NCBI GenBank assembly: GCA_026122225.1
Contig: JANEZZ010002695.1
Span: forward strand, 309,402 to 373,401
Length of the DNA stretch: 64,000 bases
Direction of reading: 5' to 3'
Source: Heloderma charlesbogerti
Taxonomy: Eukaryota; Chordata; Lepidosauria; Squamata; Helodermatidae
Part shown: piece after piece, positions 22,411 to 32,340 of the stretch
Layout: each line of letters begins with the position of its first letter
Numbering within the stretch: position 1 is the stretch's first letter
Notes under the pieces: generated by a model
The model's database searches: none
Seen by the model: the letters and a program-made list of their open reading frames with translations, nothing else
What the model was told of the DNA's origin: nothing
Program-made: the position numbers and the translations under genes

Positions 22411-23315
22411 TAGGAGTGCACGAAAGCCACTTACCTGGTCTCACAGCTTGTTCGCGGTGGGGGGGAGGTGCTTCGCTGCTCCCCCCGAAGTTCAGGCCGG
22501 GGGGTGAGGCTTCCTGCCTCGCCCGGCAGAAATTCAGGCTGGGGGGGAGGCTTCCCGCCTCGCCCGGCCGAAATTCAGGCCGGGGAGGAGGCGCCTCGCC
22601 TCGCCCGGCCGCGAAATAAAAAGTTTTTTTTTAAAAAAAAATGCCCCCGTGATAGGCTACCTGACGATTAATGTAGCCTATCATGGCTAGATCTGCAAAG
22701 TCAGCCATGATAGGCTACGTTAATCGTCACGTAGCCTATCACGGGTGACTTTAAAAAAAAAAAAGCTTGTACGCAAATGGCGGCCCCCATAGGGAGCCGC
22801 CATTCGCATTCCTTATTTGGTCGCTGTAGTCTACGTAAATCTTTACGTAGACTACAGCGACCAAATAAGGAACGTGAATGGTGGCTCCCTATGGGGGCCG
22901 CCATTAGCCGTACGCGCTTTTTTTTTCTTTTTAAGTCACCCGTGATAGGCTACGTGACGATTTACGTAGCCTATCACAGCTGACTTTGCAAATCTAGCCG
23001 TGATAGGCTACGTTAATCATCATGTAGCCTATCACGGGGGCGTTTTTTTTTTTTTTTAACTTTTATTGGAATGGCGGCAGCGGCAGCCGGTCAAAAGACC
23101 GGCTGCCGCTCCCACCCCTGACGAAGACCTGACGAACTGCCGCCGGGACCTGCCGCCAGGAGGGACATTCGGGAAAGGTAAGTCCCGTCCCGGGGGGGGG
23201 GTGCGGGGTGCGGGGGGGGGGTGCAGAGAATTTCTCCCCAAAACTACTTCGGGGGGCCGAACACATTGGCACTCGGCCCCCCGAAGTTTCGGGGAGAAAT
23301 TCTCCCCCATCCCTA
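22411..23315 (+). mobile_element. hAT-like hairpin MITE H4
   Basis: 905 bp; ends TAGGAGTG/CATCCCTA; perfect 8-bp duplication cttagggg (22403-22410, 23316-23323). The GC-rich left end has about three tandem units of roughly 45 bp around gaaattcaggc (22490-22610). The interior is one mirror of about 400 bp centred near 22838: hairpins at 22651-22683 and 22705-22743, a GC-rich arm, a central tagtctacgtaaa hairpin, then the same modules reversed at 22940-23040. The right end has ggtaagtcccg. Confidence 0.94.
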
Positions 23316-23643
23316 CTTAGGGGTGCCTGAGCAATAAACTCTTTGTTTAAAACAATGCTGTTTTAAACAAAGAAAAAACCTTTTAAAATGACCATGCTGG
23401 TCCTGGAGTGGCATGGTCATTTTAAAAGGTTTTTTCTTTCTTTAAACCAGCATTGCTTTAAACAAATAGTTTATTGCTCAGGCACAACTAAGGCAGCCTT
23501 GTTTGGGGAAGCCCCTAGGAAGAGGAAGTGTTTTGGCTGAAAGTAAACAGAGACGGAGGATTTCAATTTAAAAAGAACACCCACAAACAAGGCGGTGAGC
23601 ACAATTCATTAAAAAAAAATATTTATTTATTATCGGAATATAC

Positions 23644-24238
23644 TAGGGATGGCGGAGAATTTCTCCATGAATCTTCAGGAGGACGAGCGCTGAGGCATTC
23701 GGCCCCCCGAAAGTGTTGGGGAAATTCTCCGCCGGCCCCCCGCCCCCTCACCTGGATGGGACTTACCTTCAGCGAATGTCCCTCTTGGCGGCAGGTCCCA
23801 GCGGCGTTTCGGGGGCGTTTCATTGGGGGCGGGGGCGGCGGCCGGTCTCCCGACCAGCTGCTGCGGCCGCCATTACAAAATAAAAAAGATAAAAAAAAAC
23901 ACACACACTCCCGTGATAGGCTACGTGAAATTTACATAGCCTATCACAGCTGACTTTGGAAATCTAGCCATGATAGGCTACGTTAATCATCCCGTAGCCT
24001 ATCATGTTTTTTGTTTTTTGTTTACTTTTTCTTTCGCAGCCAGGGAGACGGGGCGCTTCTCCCCAGCCTGAATTTTGGCCGGGCGAGGCGGGGTGCCTCC
24101 CCCCCGAGCCTGGATTTCGGCCGGGCGAGGCGGGACGCCTCCCCCCCCTCGCCTGAACTTCGGGGGGAGAAGCGAAGCACCTCCCCCCCACCGTGAAAAA
24201 AGCTGCGGGACAAGGTAAGTCCCTTTCCTACATCCCTA
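23644..24238 (-). mobile_element. hAT-like hairpin MITE H5
   Basis: 595 bp; ends TAGGGATG/CATCCCTA; perfect 8-bp duplication gaatatac (23636-23643, 24239-24246). It has two gataggctac hairpins (23912-23945, 23969-24004) and lacks the central mirrored block of H4, so it is an internally deleted relative. The right GC-rich end has three tandem units of gggcgaggcgggacgcctcc type and ends aaggtaagtccctttc. Confidence 0.93.
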
Positions 24239-24642
24239 GAATATACTACACTGTGTTTTTCTTTACAAAAATTTTGTGACTCTTTCCAGACAATGAGAAA
24301 AAAGCCGCATGACTGCTGGCTCCTAGGGATGTACGAATTGTGTACCTTCCGTGCCGCTTGACTTCCGCAGTTTGCGGCCAGTGGTCTGTAAAGCCCCCGG
24401 AATTCTCCTCTTTTTTTCCGCTCCAAGAATTACGAAGATAAATCCGTGCCGATAGCCGTAATTCTGCATAACTTCCATAAGAAAGGCTATTTTTCGTAGA
24501 TATTTATGTATTTTTCCCCCTGCCCTCAGACATGCAGTAATTCCTTTCAGCCAAAACACTTCCTCCTCCTCGGGGCTTCCCAAAACAAGGCTGCCCTAGG
24601 TGTGCCTGAGCAATGCACTCTTTGTTTAAAGCAACGCTATTT

Positions 24643-24644
24643 GA

Positions 24645-24692
<48 letters not shown>
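24643..24692 (+). repeat. (GAAA)n microsatellite
   Basis: About twelve GAAA units at the place where other P copies have a shorter purine run. Confidence 0.95.
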
Positions 24693-25444
24693 ACCTTTTA
24701 AAATGACCATGCCTGTCTGGAGCCCTGCACGAGTATTATTCCCCCTGCTAGGCTTTCTATTTCCACATCCACCCTTGTTGGTGACATGGTGAGGCTAAAA
24801 TGGAGAGGCTAAAATGGAGAGGAGAACCAACTCTGTGCATGTCTACTCAGAAGTAAGTCTTACAGAGTTCAATGCGACTTACTCCTACACATGTCAGCAC
24901 CCCACTTGCCCCCAGCTCAGCTTTGTATTTCCACATCCAGCTCATCAGCAAACCTCCTGTTAGTTATCTCACTGGGTCACTTTGGGCTGGACTCTCACCA
25001 CTACCCCACACTTCTGTTATGAAACTCATGAAGAAAAAGAGACAGTATAATGGAAAGTTCTTTCTGAAGCAGTCACACTTCACTTGTACAAATGCAGCAT
25101 GAAGGGAAAGATCAGCAACCTTCTCTTCGTTTGAATAAAAAGCACACTCTGCACATGCTCAGGGAATGAACAAAATGAGGAATAAACATACCAGGGAATA
25201 TGAAGAACTATATTCTTCCAGTGTGGGTGTGTGAGTGTGTGTGTGTGTGTGTGTTTAATCTCCCTCAATCCAGCTGTTCTCTGGAAAAAAAAACCCATTC
25301 ACCCAAGGGTCTTCTGAGATAACTAACAGGAGGTTTGATAATGAACTGGATGTGGAAATACAAAGCTGAGCAGAGAGAAGAACCAACTCTGTGCATGTCT
25401 ACTCAGAAGTAAGTCTTACTGAGTTCAATGCAACTTACTCCTAC

Positions 25445-26425
25445 TAGGGGTGGACGAAAGTCACTTACCTGTCGTCGAAGGCCGTTCGCGGTTGGGGGGA
25501 GGCGCTTCGCTGGTCCCCCCGCGAACTTCAGGCCGGGGGGGGAGGCTTCCCGCCTCGCCCGGCCGAAATTCTGGCCGGGGGGGAGGCTTCCCGCCTCGCC
25601 CGGCCGAAATTCAGGCCGGGGAGGAGGCGCCTCGCCTCGCCCGGCCGCGAACGCGAAAGTAAAAAAAAAATAAAAAAAACGCCCCCTGATAGGCTACGTG
25701 ACGATTCACGTAGCCTATCACGGCTAGATCTGCAAAGTCAGCCATGATAGGCTACGTCAATCGTCACATAGCCTATCACGGGTGACTTTAAAAAAAAAAA
25801 AAAAAGGCGCGTACGCGAATGGCGGCCCCCATAGGGAGCCACCATTCGCGTTCCTTATTTAGTCGCTGTAGTCTACATCAATGTTTACGTAGACTACGGC
25901 GAAAATAAGGGCAACGCAAATAGCATTGCCCTTATTTTCGCCGTAGTCTACGTAAATCTTTACGTAGACTACAGCGACCAAATAAGGAACGGGAATGGCG
26001 GCTCCCTATGGGGCCGCCATTATCCGTACACTCTTTTTTTTTTTTTTTAAAGTCACCCGTGATAGGCTATGTGACGATTCACGTAGCCTATCACGGCTGA
26101 CTTTGCAAATCTAGCCGTGACAGGCTACGTGAATCGTCACGTAGCCTATCAGGGGGCGTTTTTTTTTTTTCTCCTTTCATTGCAATGGCGGGCGGCGGCA
26201 GCCGGTTGAAAGACCGGCTGCCGCTCCCGCCTCGCTCGAACACCCGCCGAACCGCCGGCCGGACCAGCCACCGGGAGGGACATTCGGTGAAGGTAAGTCC
26301 CGTCCCGGGGGGGGTGCAGGGGGCGGGGGGGTGCGGAGAATTTCTCCCCAAAACTTGTTTGGGGGGCCGAACACGTTGGCGCTCGGCCCCCCGAAGTTTC
26401 AGGGAGAAATTCTCCGCCATCCCTA
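25445..26425 (+). mobile_element. hAT-like hairpin MITE H6
   Basis: 981 bp; ends TAGGGGTG/CATCCCTA; perfect 8-bp duplication actcctac (25437-25444, 26426-26433). Same design as H4: tandem GC units at 25520-25640, hairpins at 25687-25722 and 25743-25780, a mirrored GC-rich arm, two gtctacg hairpins around a gggcaacgcaaatagc centre (about 25915), then the reversed set. Inserted in the second of the tandem P units only. Confidence 0.94.
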
Positions 26426-27021
26426 ACTCCTACACATCTCAGCACCCCACTTGCCCCCAGCTCAGCTTCGTATTTCCACATCCAGCTCATTAGGAAACCT
26501 CCTGTTAGTTATCTCACTGGGTGACATTGGGCTGGACTCTCACCACTACACCACACTTCTGTTATGAAACTCATGAAGAAAAAGAGACAGTATAATGGAA
26601 AGTTCTTTCTGAAGCAGTCACACTTCACTTGTACAAATGCAGCATGAAGGGAAAGATCAGCAACCTTCTCTTCGTTTGAATAAAAAGCACACTCTGCACA
26701 TGCTCAGGGAATGGACAAAATGAGGAATAAACATACCAGGGAATATGAAGAACTATATTCTTCCAGTGTGGGTGTGTGAGTGTGTGTGTGTGTGTGTGTA
26801 ATCTCCTTCCATCCAGTTGTTCCCTGGAAAGCCCCCCGCCCTTCACCCAAGAGTCTTCTGAGATAACTAACAGGAAGTTTGCTAATGAGCTGGATGTGGA
26901 AATACAAAGCTGAGCAGAGGAGAACCAACTCTGTGCATGTCTACTCAGAAGTAAGTCTTACTGAGTTCAATGCAACTTACTCCTACACATGCCAGCACCC
27001 CACTTGCCCCCAGCTCAGCTT

Positions 27022-27658
27022 CTGGCCACGGCCGGTCTTTGGACACAAATGGCGTCCGGCATAGTGGACACCATTTGTGTCCCCTGCCTTTTGCCATGAT
27101 AGGCTACGTAAATCTTTACGTTGCCTATTACAGCAAAAGGCAGGGACGCAAATGGCATCTGCTATGCCATTTGCACCCCTGCTCTTTGCTGTAATAGGCT
27201 ACGTAAATCTTTACGTCGCCTATCACGGCAAAAGCAGGGATGCAAATGGTGTCTGCTACACCATTTGCGTCCCTGCTCTTTGCTGTAATAGGCTACGTAA
27301 ATCTTTACATAGCATATTACAGCAAAAAGCAGGGGTGCAAATGGCATAGCGGGCTCCATTTGCATCCCTGCCTTTTGCCGTCATAGGCTACATAAAGATT
27401 TAAGTAGCCTATCACAGCAAAAGGCAGGGATGCAAATTGCGTCCTCTACTTCGGACGCCATTTGCATCCGAAGTGATGCAGCAGCGGACGGCGGAGGGCA
27501 GCTGGACGGACCAGACCTGCTGATGACCAGGTAGGATCTGCCACGGGGGGATTCCGTGGGGGGGCGGGGGCAGTCTGCCCTGCCACAGACTCCAGGGGGC
27601 CAGATTCTAAAGAATCCAGCCTCATTGGAGTCCATGGTGGATTTCTCCGCCATCCCTA
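27022..27658 (+). mobile_element. hAT-like hairpin MITE H7, left end missing
   Basis: The right end is intact (gtggatttctccgccatccc) but no left terminus is present; the sequence joins P copy 3 at about 27021. Five gataggctac-type hairpins occur in a row at 27096-27130, 27189-27225, 27290-27322 and 27381-27415, separated by GC-rich hairpins with aaatggc/gccattt. No target duplication can be tested. Confidence 0.8.
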
Positions 27659-27910
27659 CCAAGAAGGCCAATCATTACCTGATGACATGACACAATGTTT
27701 GTCATGGGACAACCAATAAGACATCCTCAGAAGATTTAAGAGGTTGATTTAGTGTATATTGGGGAAGGTGATCAGCTAAGTATCCTGGCCCCAAATGGTT
27801 TAGGGCTTTGGATATCATATCAACAACAAAACCTTGAACATGGTTTGGTAGCTAATAGTTAGCCAGTGCCCAAACATGTAAAAGCTCTTCTTAGCATTCT
27901 GACAACCCCA
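27659..27910. other. Unclassified; includes a family-U-like fragment
   Basis: tttagggctttggatatc and ttagccagtgcccaaacatg (27799-27878) are words of a common squamate retroposon. The rest is unassigned. Confidence 0.35.
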
Positions 27911-27918
27911 GCTAAAAC

Positions 27919-28712
27919 TAGGGATGTTAGAGAATTCCGCCACGGATCCCCGGGGGGCTGAATTCCATTGAATTTGGCCCCCCGGAATCCGTGGCGGAAT
28001 GGAGCAACCTGCCCACCACCCTGCGAAAGCCCTGTGAAAAGGAGCCTACCTGGTTGTGGCTCCAGCTGCAGCTTCGGCTCCGGCGGTGGTTTCGGCTCCG
28101 GCGGCAGCTCCGGCTGCGGCTTTGGCTCTGGCTCCAGCGGCGGCAGCAGCTCTGGCTACTGCCGGGCTGTTGCAGATGCAAATGGCATCCTGAATAGGGG
28201 ATGCCATTTGCGTCCCTACGGTAGCCTGTGATAGGCAACGTAAATATTTACGTAGCCTATCACTGCTAAAGCAGGAATGCAAATGGCATTCCCTACGCGT
28301 TCCTGTTTTCTCTGTGATAGGCTACGTAAATATTTACGTAGCCTATCACAGAGAAAACAGGAATGCAAATGGCATAGGGGACGCTGTTTGCATTCCCGCT
28401 TTAGCCATGATAGGCTACGTAAATATTTACTTAGCCTATCACGGGCTACCATAGGGACACGAATGGCGTCCCCTACTCAGGACGCCATTTGCGTCCGCAG
28501 CAGCCTGGCAGTGGCTGGAGGCCCTGCTGTGGGTTGGCCCGGCCAGCGGCTCTGTGGCCTGGCCGCAGAGCGGAGCCAGCCGGTCAGGATTCCGGCAGGG
28601 AGGAATGGATCGCTTCTCCCCCTGTCGAGGATTTTGGGGGGAGGGACGGAGCGCCTCCCCCCCACCGCGGATGTCCCTGGACAAAACCAGGTAAGTGTTT
28701 TGTACATCCCTA
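27919..28712 (-). mobile_element. hAT-like hairpin MITE H8
   Basis: 794 bp; ends TAGGGATG/CATCCCTA; duplication gctaaaac/gctaaaat (27911-27918, 28713-28720), one mismatch. Left part has imperfect ggctccggcggtgg trinucleotide-rich repeats (28060-28160). Hairpins at 28227-28263, 28313-28350 (perfect) and 28404-28442. Ends caggtaagtgttttgtac. Confidence 0.93.
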
Positions 28713-28720
28713 GCTAAAAT

Positions 28721-31065
28721 ACAATATGGTTTCTTCTCCTCTTGCATTTGAAAACATGGCACCAAGAACTGAAAAATTACAGATTAATATTACATAAATA
28801 CGTACATAGATGGAAGGCAAATAGAAAGGTGATTGAATTTATCTCTCTCAAAATCTGTGTTTTTGAAGTCCATGGATCAAAAATGTCCAGGGTCTGACTC
28901 AAGGCTTCTCAGATTTAAAAGGTACTAGAATTCTGTGAAAAGATAGGACAAAATGTTTCTAATATGTAGTTTAGCATCTGCCAGATTTACAGAAATGCTG
29001 TGCAAATGTTGTTAATTATGGACAACTCAGTAGGCAATTAGCTGTGTTACTCTGGCTCATGATGAATTTCCAACATGGCTTTGCTGCTGAACAAGATGTC
29101 TATCCCTCTGTTACAATGCTCCATATGTCCCTGCATTGAGGAAACAGTTGGTGACTATTTATATCAATTACTTCTGTCATTAATTTGTTTATGATTCTGA
29201 TTTATACACATTATATCTGTCACAGACACACTCCCTAAGTTATACAGATATCAATAATCTTATCCCACCCCCCTATTGTCTTTTCTAGAGATCAGTCTGG
29301 GACCCCATTGTGTCCACCAAATTAGGAATGTTCAGACGTTGGAGCAATATACAATGCTCTGCCAGCAGACACCCAGCAGAGCTGAAGGAGCAACAGAGGT
29401 GATCTTTGCCTCTCTGTCGCCCTTTCTGTTCCTTGTTTTCTCCTACTAGATTCACTTTTGAGCATCTCTCATGGAGTCATAGAGACAGGAGCTGGGAGAA
29501 TTCAGGATGTTGTGGGTCCACAGGCCCTCCCCTCCCTCTTCCCCCCATTGCATCTTCACCCAAGATCCTTACTTCCTCGAGTGAGGAAGCCACCATGGTG
29601 CTTTCAGCAGCAGCTGCAAGCGGCAAGGAAAACATTCCTCATTTGGATTTCCCATCCCAGGGCCATAGCAATGTCTATGGTCTCAGAGGCAGAACTCTGA
29701 AGTATCCTATGGACCCTAGGATGGTTAAATCATCTCAAGATTTCAAAATCTGCATGGACTTTGAATATTTTTGATCAAACTTTGCTTCTCAACTCTGACT
29801 TTTGCCCATTTCTTTAATTTTGGTTGACTACATTTTTATTAATATGAAATATGTAAAGAAAATCTGCAAACAGTTATTCAGTACAACAAAAAATGACTGC
29901 CAACTTCTAATTAAATCCTTGATCAACTATGGCACACTATCATACCTTATCCATGTCAGTCTGGCAATCCAAATAATCTATGCATCATTTAAAATCATAA
30001 ATAACTCATCAACTCAATCCAATTTATTCCAGCTAGTTTAAAGAATGGATTTGCAAAAGCTGAGGTAGTTGAGGTTCCCCAGATCCCGCTTTGTTCCAAC
30101 TCATGTCCATATCAGATTGGAAACTTCACTTATTTCTTTTTGAATGAATATTTGTGAATATTTTCATAATATTTTTTTTCAGATGTACATCAATTGTACG
30201 GAATTTTTTTTAATGTATGCATTTGTCTCCCATTGATTAAAGCATCTCTTTGCACATAATTTTAAAGTATATATTTTTCCATGTGCATGTTTTAAATGTA
30301 AGCATGTTGTCAAACTCTCTTTTTTGTGTCTGCTCATCACATTGTATGCTTGGAAATGTACAGACTTTTACTGAAGATTGTGTTTACAAGCAAGTCCAGG
30401 AGGTGTGAGCTGGGTAATTGCTGGTGAACTGAAACAAAATTCTCCTGCATCCCTACTTTAAATTTTCTAGTATAATTAACTATATTCAATTCACTTTGTT
30501 CATATCATTTACTCCTCCCTTCTATAACTTTAATCCAATAAGTACAATTGAATTGAATTCAAATTTGGCTGATTCAATTGAACACAAGTTATGCTGCCAA
30601 TGCCATCATGAAAAATACACCAGCAGAACACCCCAGATACGCTTGTAGAAGACGCTTCCAGCAGATCCACATCCTATAACCTTTTGATCCACACCCATCC
30701 CTCCCATAAGAGGTGCAACATAACATCACCCCTGACCCAGTGCCATTTAAATAAATAAATAAATAAATCCCTTGAGGGAAAATAAAAAATAGCTGTGAAC
30801 TCTGCCATGGCTAAGTTACCACACCAAAGCTTAGGATATGTTGCAATTCATACCATACCACCAATAGCAAACCAATAGCAATCCAATCACCCATAGCAAC
30901 CCAATCATAGTACAGGGCCAACAATATATAAATCCCACACAGAGAAACCACAACTCAATGATAGTGGCAATAGCATGAAGCCATTTATCTCTGTTTTTAT
31001 GTGATGCACCACGCATAGAGCTCTCAAAGTGGAAATTTGGTGCTGGGAATTTATGAAAAAGGGGC
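28721..31065. other. No recognised gene; AT-rich
   Basis: Largest stretch without assigned elements. Frames at 29406-29774 and 29458-29700 overlap in two frames and show no domain. 30100-30440 loosely resembles family D. An (AAAT)n run lies at 30747-30768. 30860-30900 has short repeated aatagcaa/accaatcat words. Confidence 0.35.
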
Positions 31066-31664
31066 TGTGAAGGTTTGAGTCCTACAGAGGCAAAGGTGTG
31101 GGGGAGGTCATGCTTAGAGGCCTGGAGTTTTGTTTTGGGAGAGGGTAACCCTGAGAAGAGTAGCTTCTTTTTTCCAGCTAAGTGTTTGTTTCAACTCCCC
31201 AGTTAAGTTTCTTTTCTATACATCTGAAGCAGTACTTTTGGGTTGGGGAGGGGGATATAAAAAGAAGTAACCAGAAAGACCAGAGCTAGAGCAAAAGTAG
31301 AGTCGAGGAGAGCAGAGCAGAGCAGAGCAGAGCCTGAAGAGAGAACAAGAAGAAGAAGCCTAGAAAATTCTAAGTGCAGCTAGGGTAAAGAAACTTGCAT
31401 TTTGCAACTTTAATTTTTTTTTTATGCCTTTTGTATCACTCAGCTGTATTGTGTAAAGCCCTTTAGTTGTAATTGCTTGCTTTAATTTATCACTAACCTG
31501 TTGTGGTTAAATCCTGTATCTAGAGTGTCAGTGACCCCACATCTACAGACTACACTACTGGGAAGGGGAAGTTTAAAAGGAGGAAGAGATTCCTCATTCT
31601 CAAGGAGGCATGAGATTCCTAAGGAGTTGCTCAAGGGGTCCAGGTCATAAGGAGAAACTTGACA
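31066..31664 (+). mobile_element. LTR-like sequence, left member of inverted pair
   Basis: 599 bp starting TGTGAAGG and ending ACTTGACA (imperfect inverted ends; TG...CA). A TATA-type gggggatataaaaag at 31250 is followed by purine-rich transcript-like sequence with cagagcagagcagagc repeats. The same sequence occurs reversed at 36148-36742. No gag or pol adjoins it, so it is a solo LTR or part of a larger non-autonomous element. The retrovirus or Gypsy family was not determined. Confidence 0.6.
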
Positions 31665-32340
31665 GATGTATGAGAATTTCTTTTTTGCTTGCAAAACATG
31701 AGAATATTCCCCATTTGAGGCTCCAAACATCATGGGAGCATGAGCATGTGGCCACCGGAAATATTTGCAAATTTTTGGACACATGCTCACATTTGTCTTA
31801 TTCAAGGGGGGCCCTGACAGGGGCACTTTGCACAAAAAGGAGCACTTTACACAAAACAGGCTGCCCTTGCAACATGCTTTGGAAATTGAGCACACATTGC
31901 TAGCACTTCTCTGCCTAGCATCTGAACAGGCACCTTGCCATGGGACTCCAGACTCATTAGGGATGTCATAAACACATGCTCACATTGATTCTGTTTCCGA
32001 TTCTCAATTCAGTTTCTGCAAATGTCCTAATTTGTTCAAACTTCTTCCATGGACTGAATCAGTCCCATTTTAGTCTATGGAGGAAAGTTGCACAAATTAG
32101 AACATTTGCACAAATTTGGGGTAACTTGCACAAATCTCCCAATTGATTGCTGCTCAATATGTGCAAGTTTCCCATTCATGCAGAGTGAGCAGCGGTCGCA
32201 AAGGCAGATGGGAAGCAGGCCCAAGATAATGTTCGGAGAATCCTGGCAGTCTTGAACATTGCTTGTCCATCATCCCTAAGGAACACCCAACCCAATGCCC
32301 ACTTCAAAACCTGTGGGGAGGGGGTGTGACATTACACATT
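31665..32340 (+). repeat. Left arm flank shared with the inverted copy; hAT-like element F1 inside
   Basis: 31815-31955 (ggggcactttgcacaaaaag ... ctccagactca) reappears reversed at 36010-36147. Within it F1 (31958-32278, 321 bp) has TAGGGATG/CATCCCTA ends; its partner F2 is 35686-36007. 31667-31760 (tgcaaaacatgagaatatt) matches 35186-35280 reversed. Confidence 0.65.

Larger units (their letters stand above)
22107..24327. mobile_element. Fold-back element P, copy 2, carrying nested H4 and H5
   Basis: Begins TAGGGATG-tacaaattgtgtacc. The left arm (aatcctccatctcc ... ccaaaacacttcctcttcc, 22332-22378) is mirrored at 23519-23565. A tight hinge near 23385-23420 has cattttaaaaggttttttc in both senses. 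H4 is inserted in the left arm and H5 in the right flank, each with a perfect 8-bp duplication, so P predates both. The right end is cut at 24327 by copy 3. Confidence 0.75.
24328..27021. mobile_element. Fold-back element P, copy 3, with internal tandem duplication and nested H6
   Basis: Starts TAGGGATG-tacgaattgtgtacc like copy 2. From 24825 a unit of about 555 bp is repeated: starts at 24825, 25381 and 26922 (partial). After removing H6 (981 bp plus 8-bp duplication) the second unit is 552 bp. Each unit has short inverted arms (gtatttccacatccagctca at 24928, mirrored near 25345). The third unit stops at about 27021, where H7 begins without its own end. Confidence 0.78.

Noticed and set aside
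27064..27420. Regularly spaced palindromic repeats resembling a CRISPR array
   Set aside because: The spacers are themselves mirrored and GC-rich, the block lies inside a transposon with hAT ends, and the genome is clearly eukaryotic.
29406..29774. 122-codon frame as a candidate gene
   Set aside because: A second overlapping frame is equally long, there is no recognisable domain, and codon content looks random.
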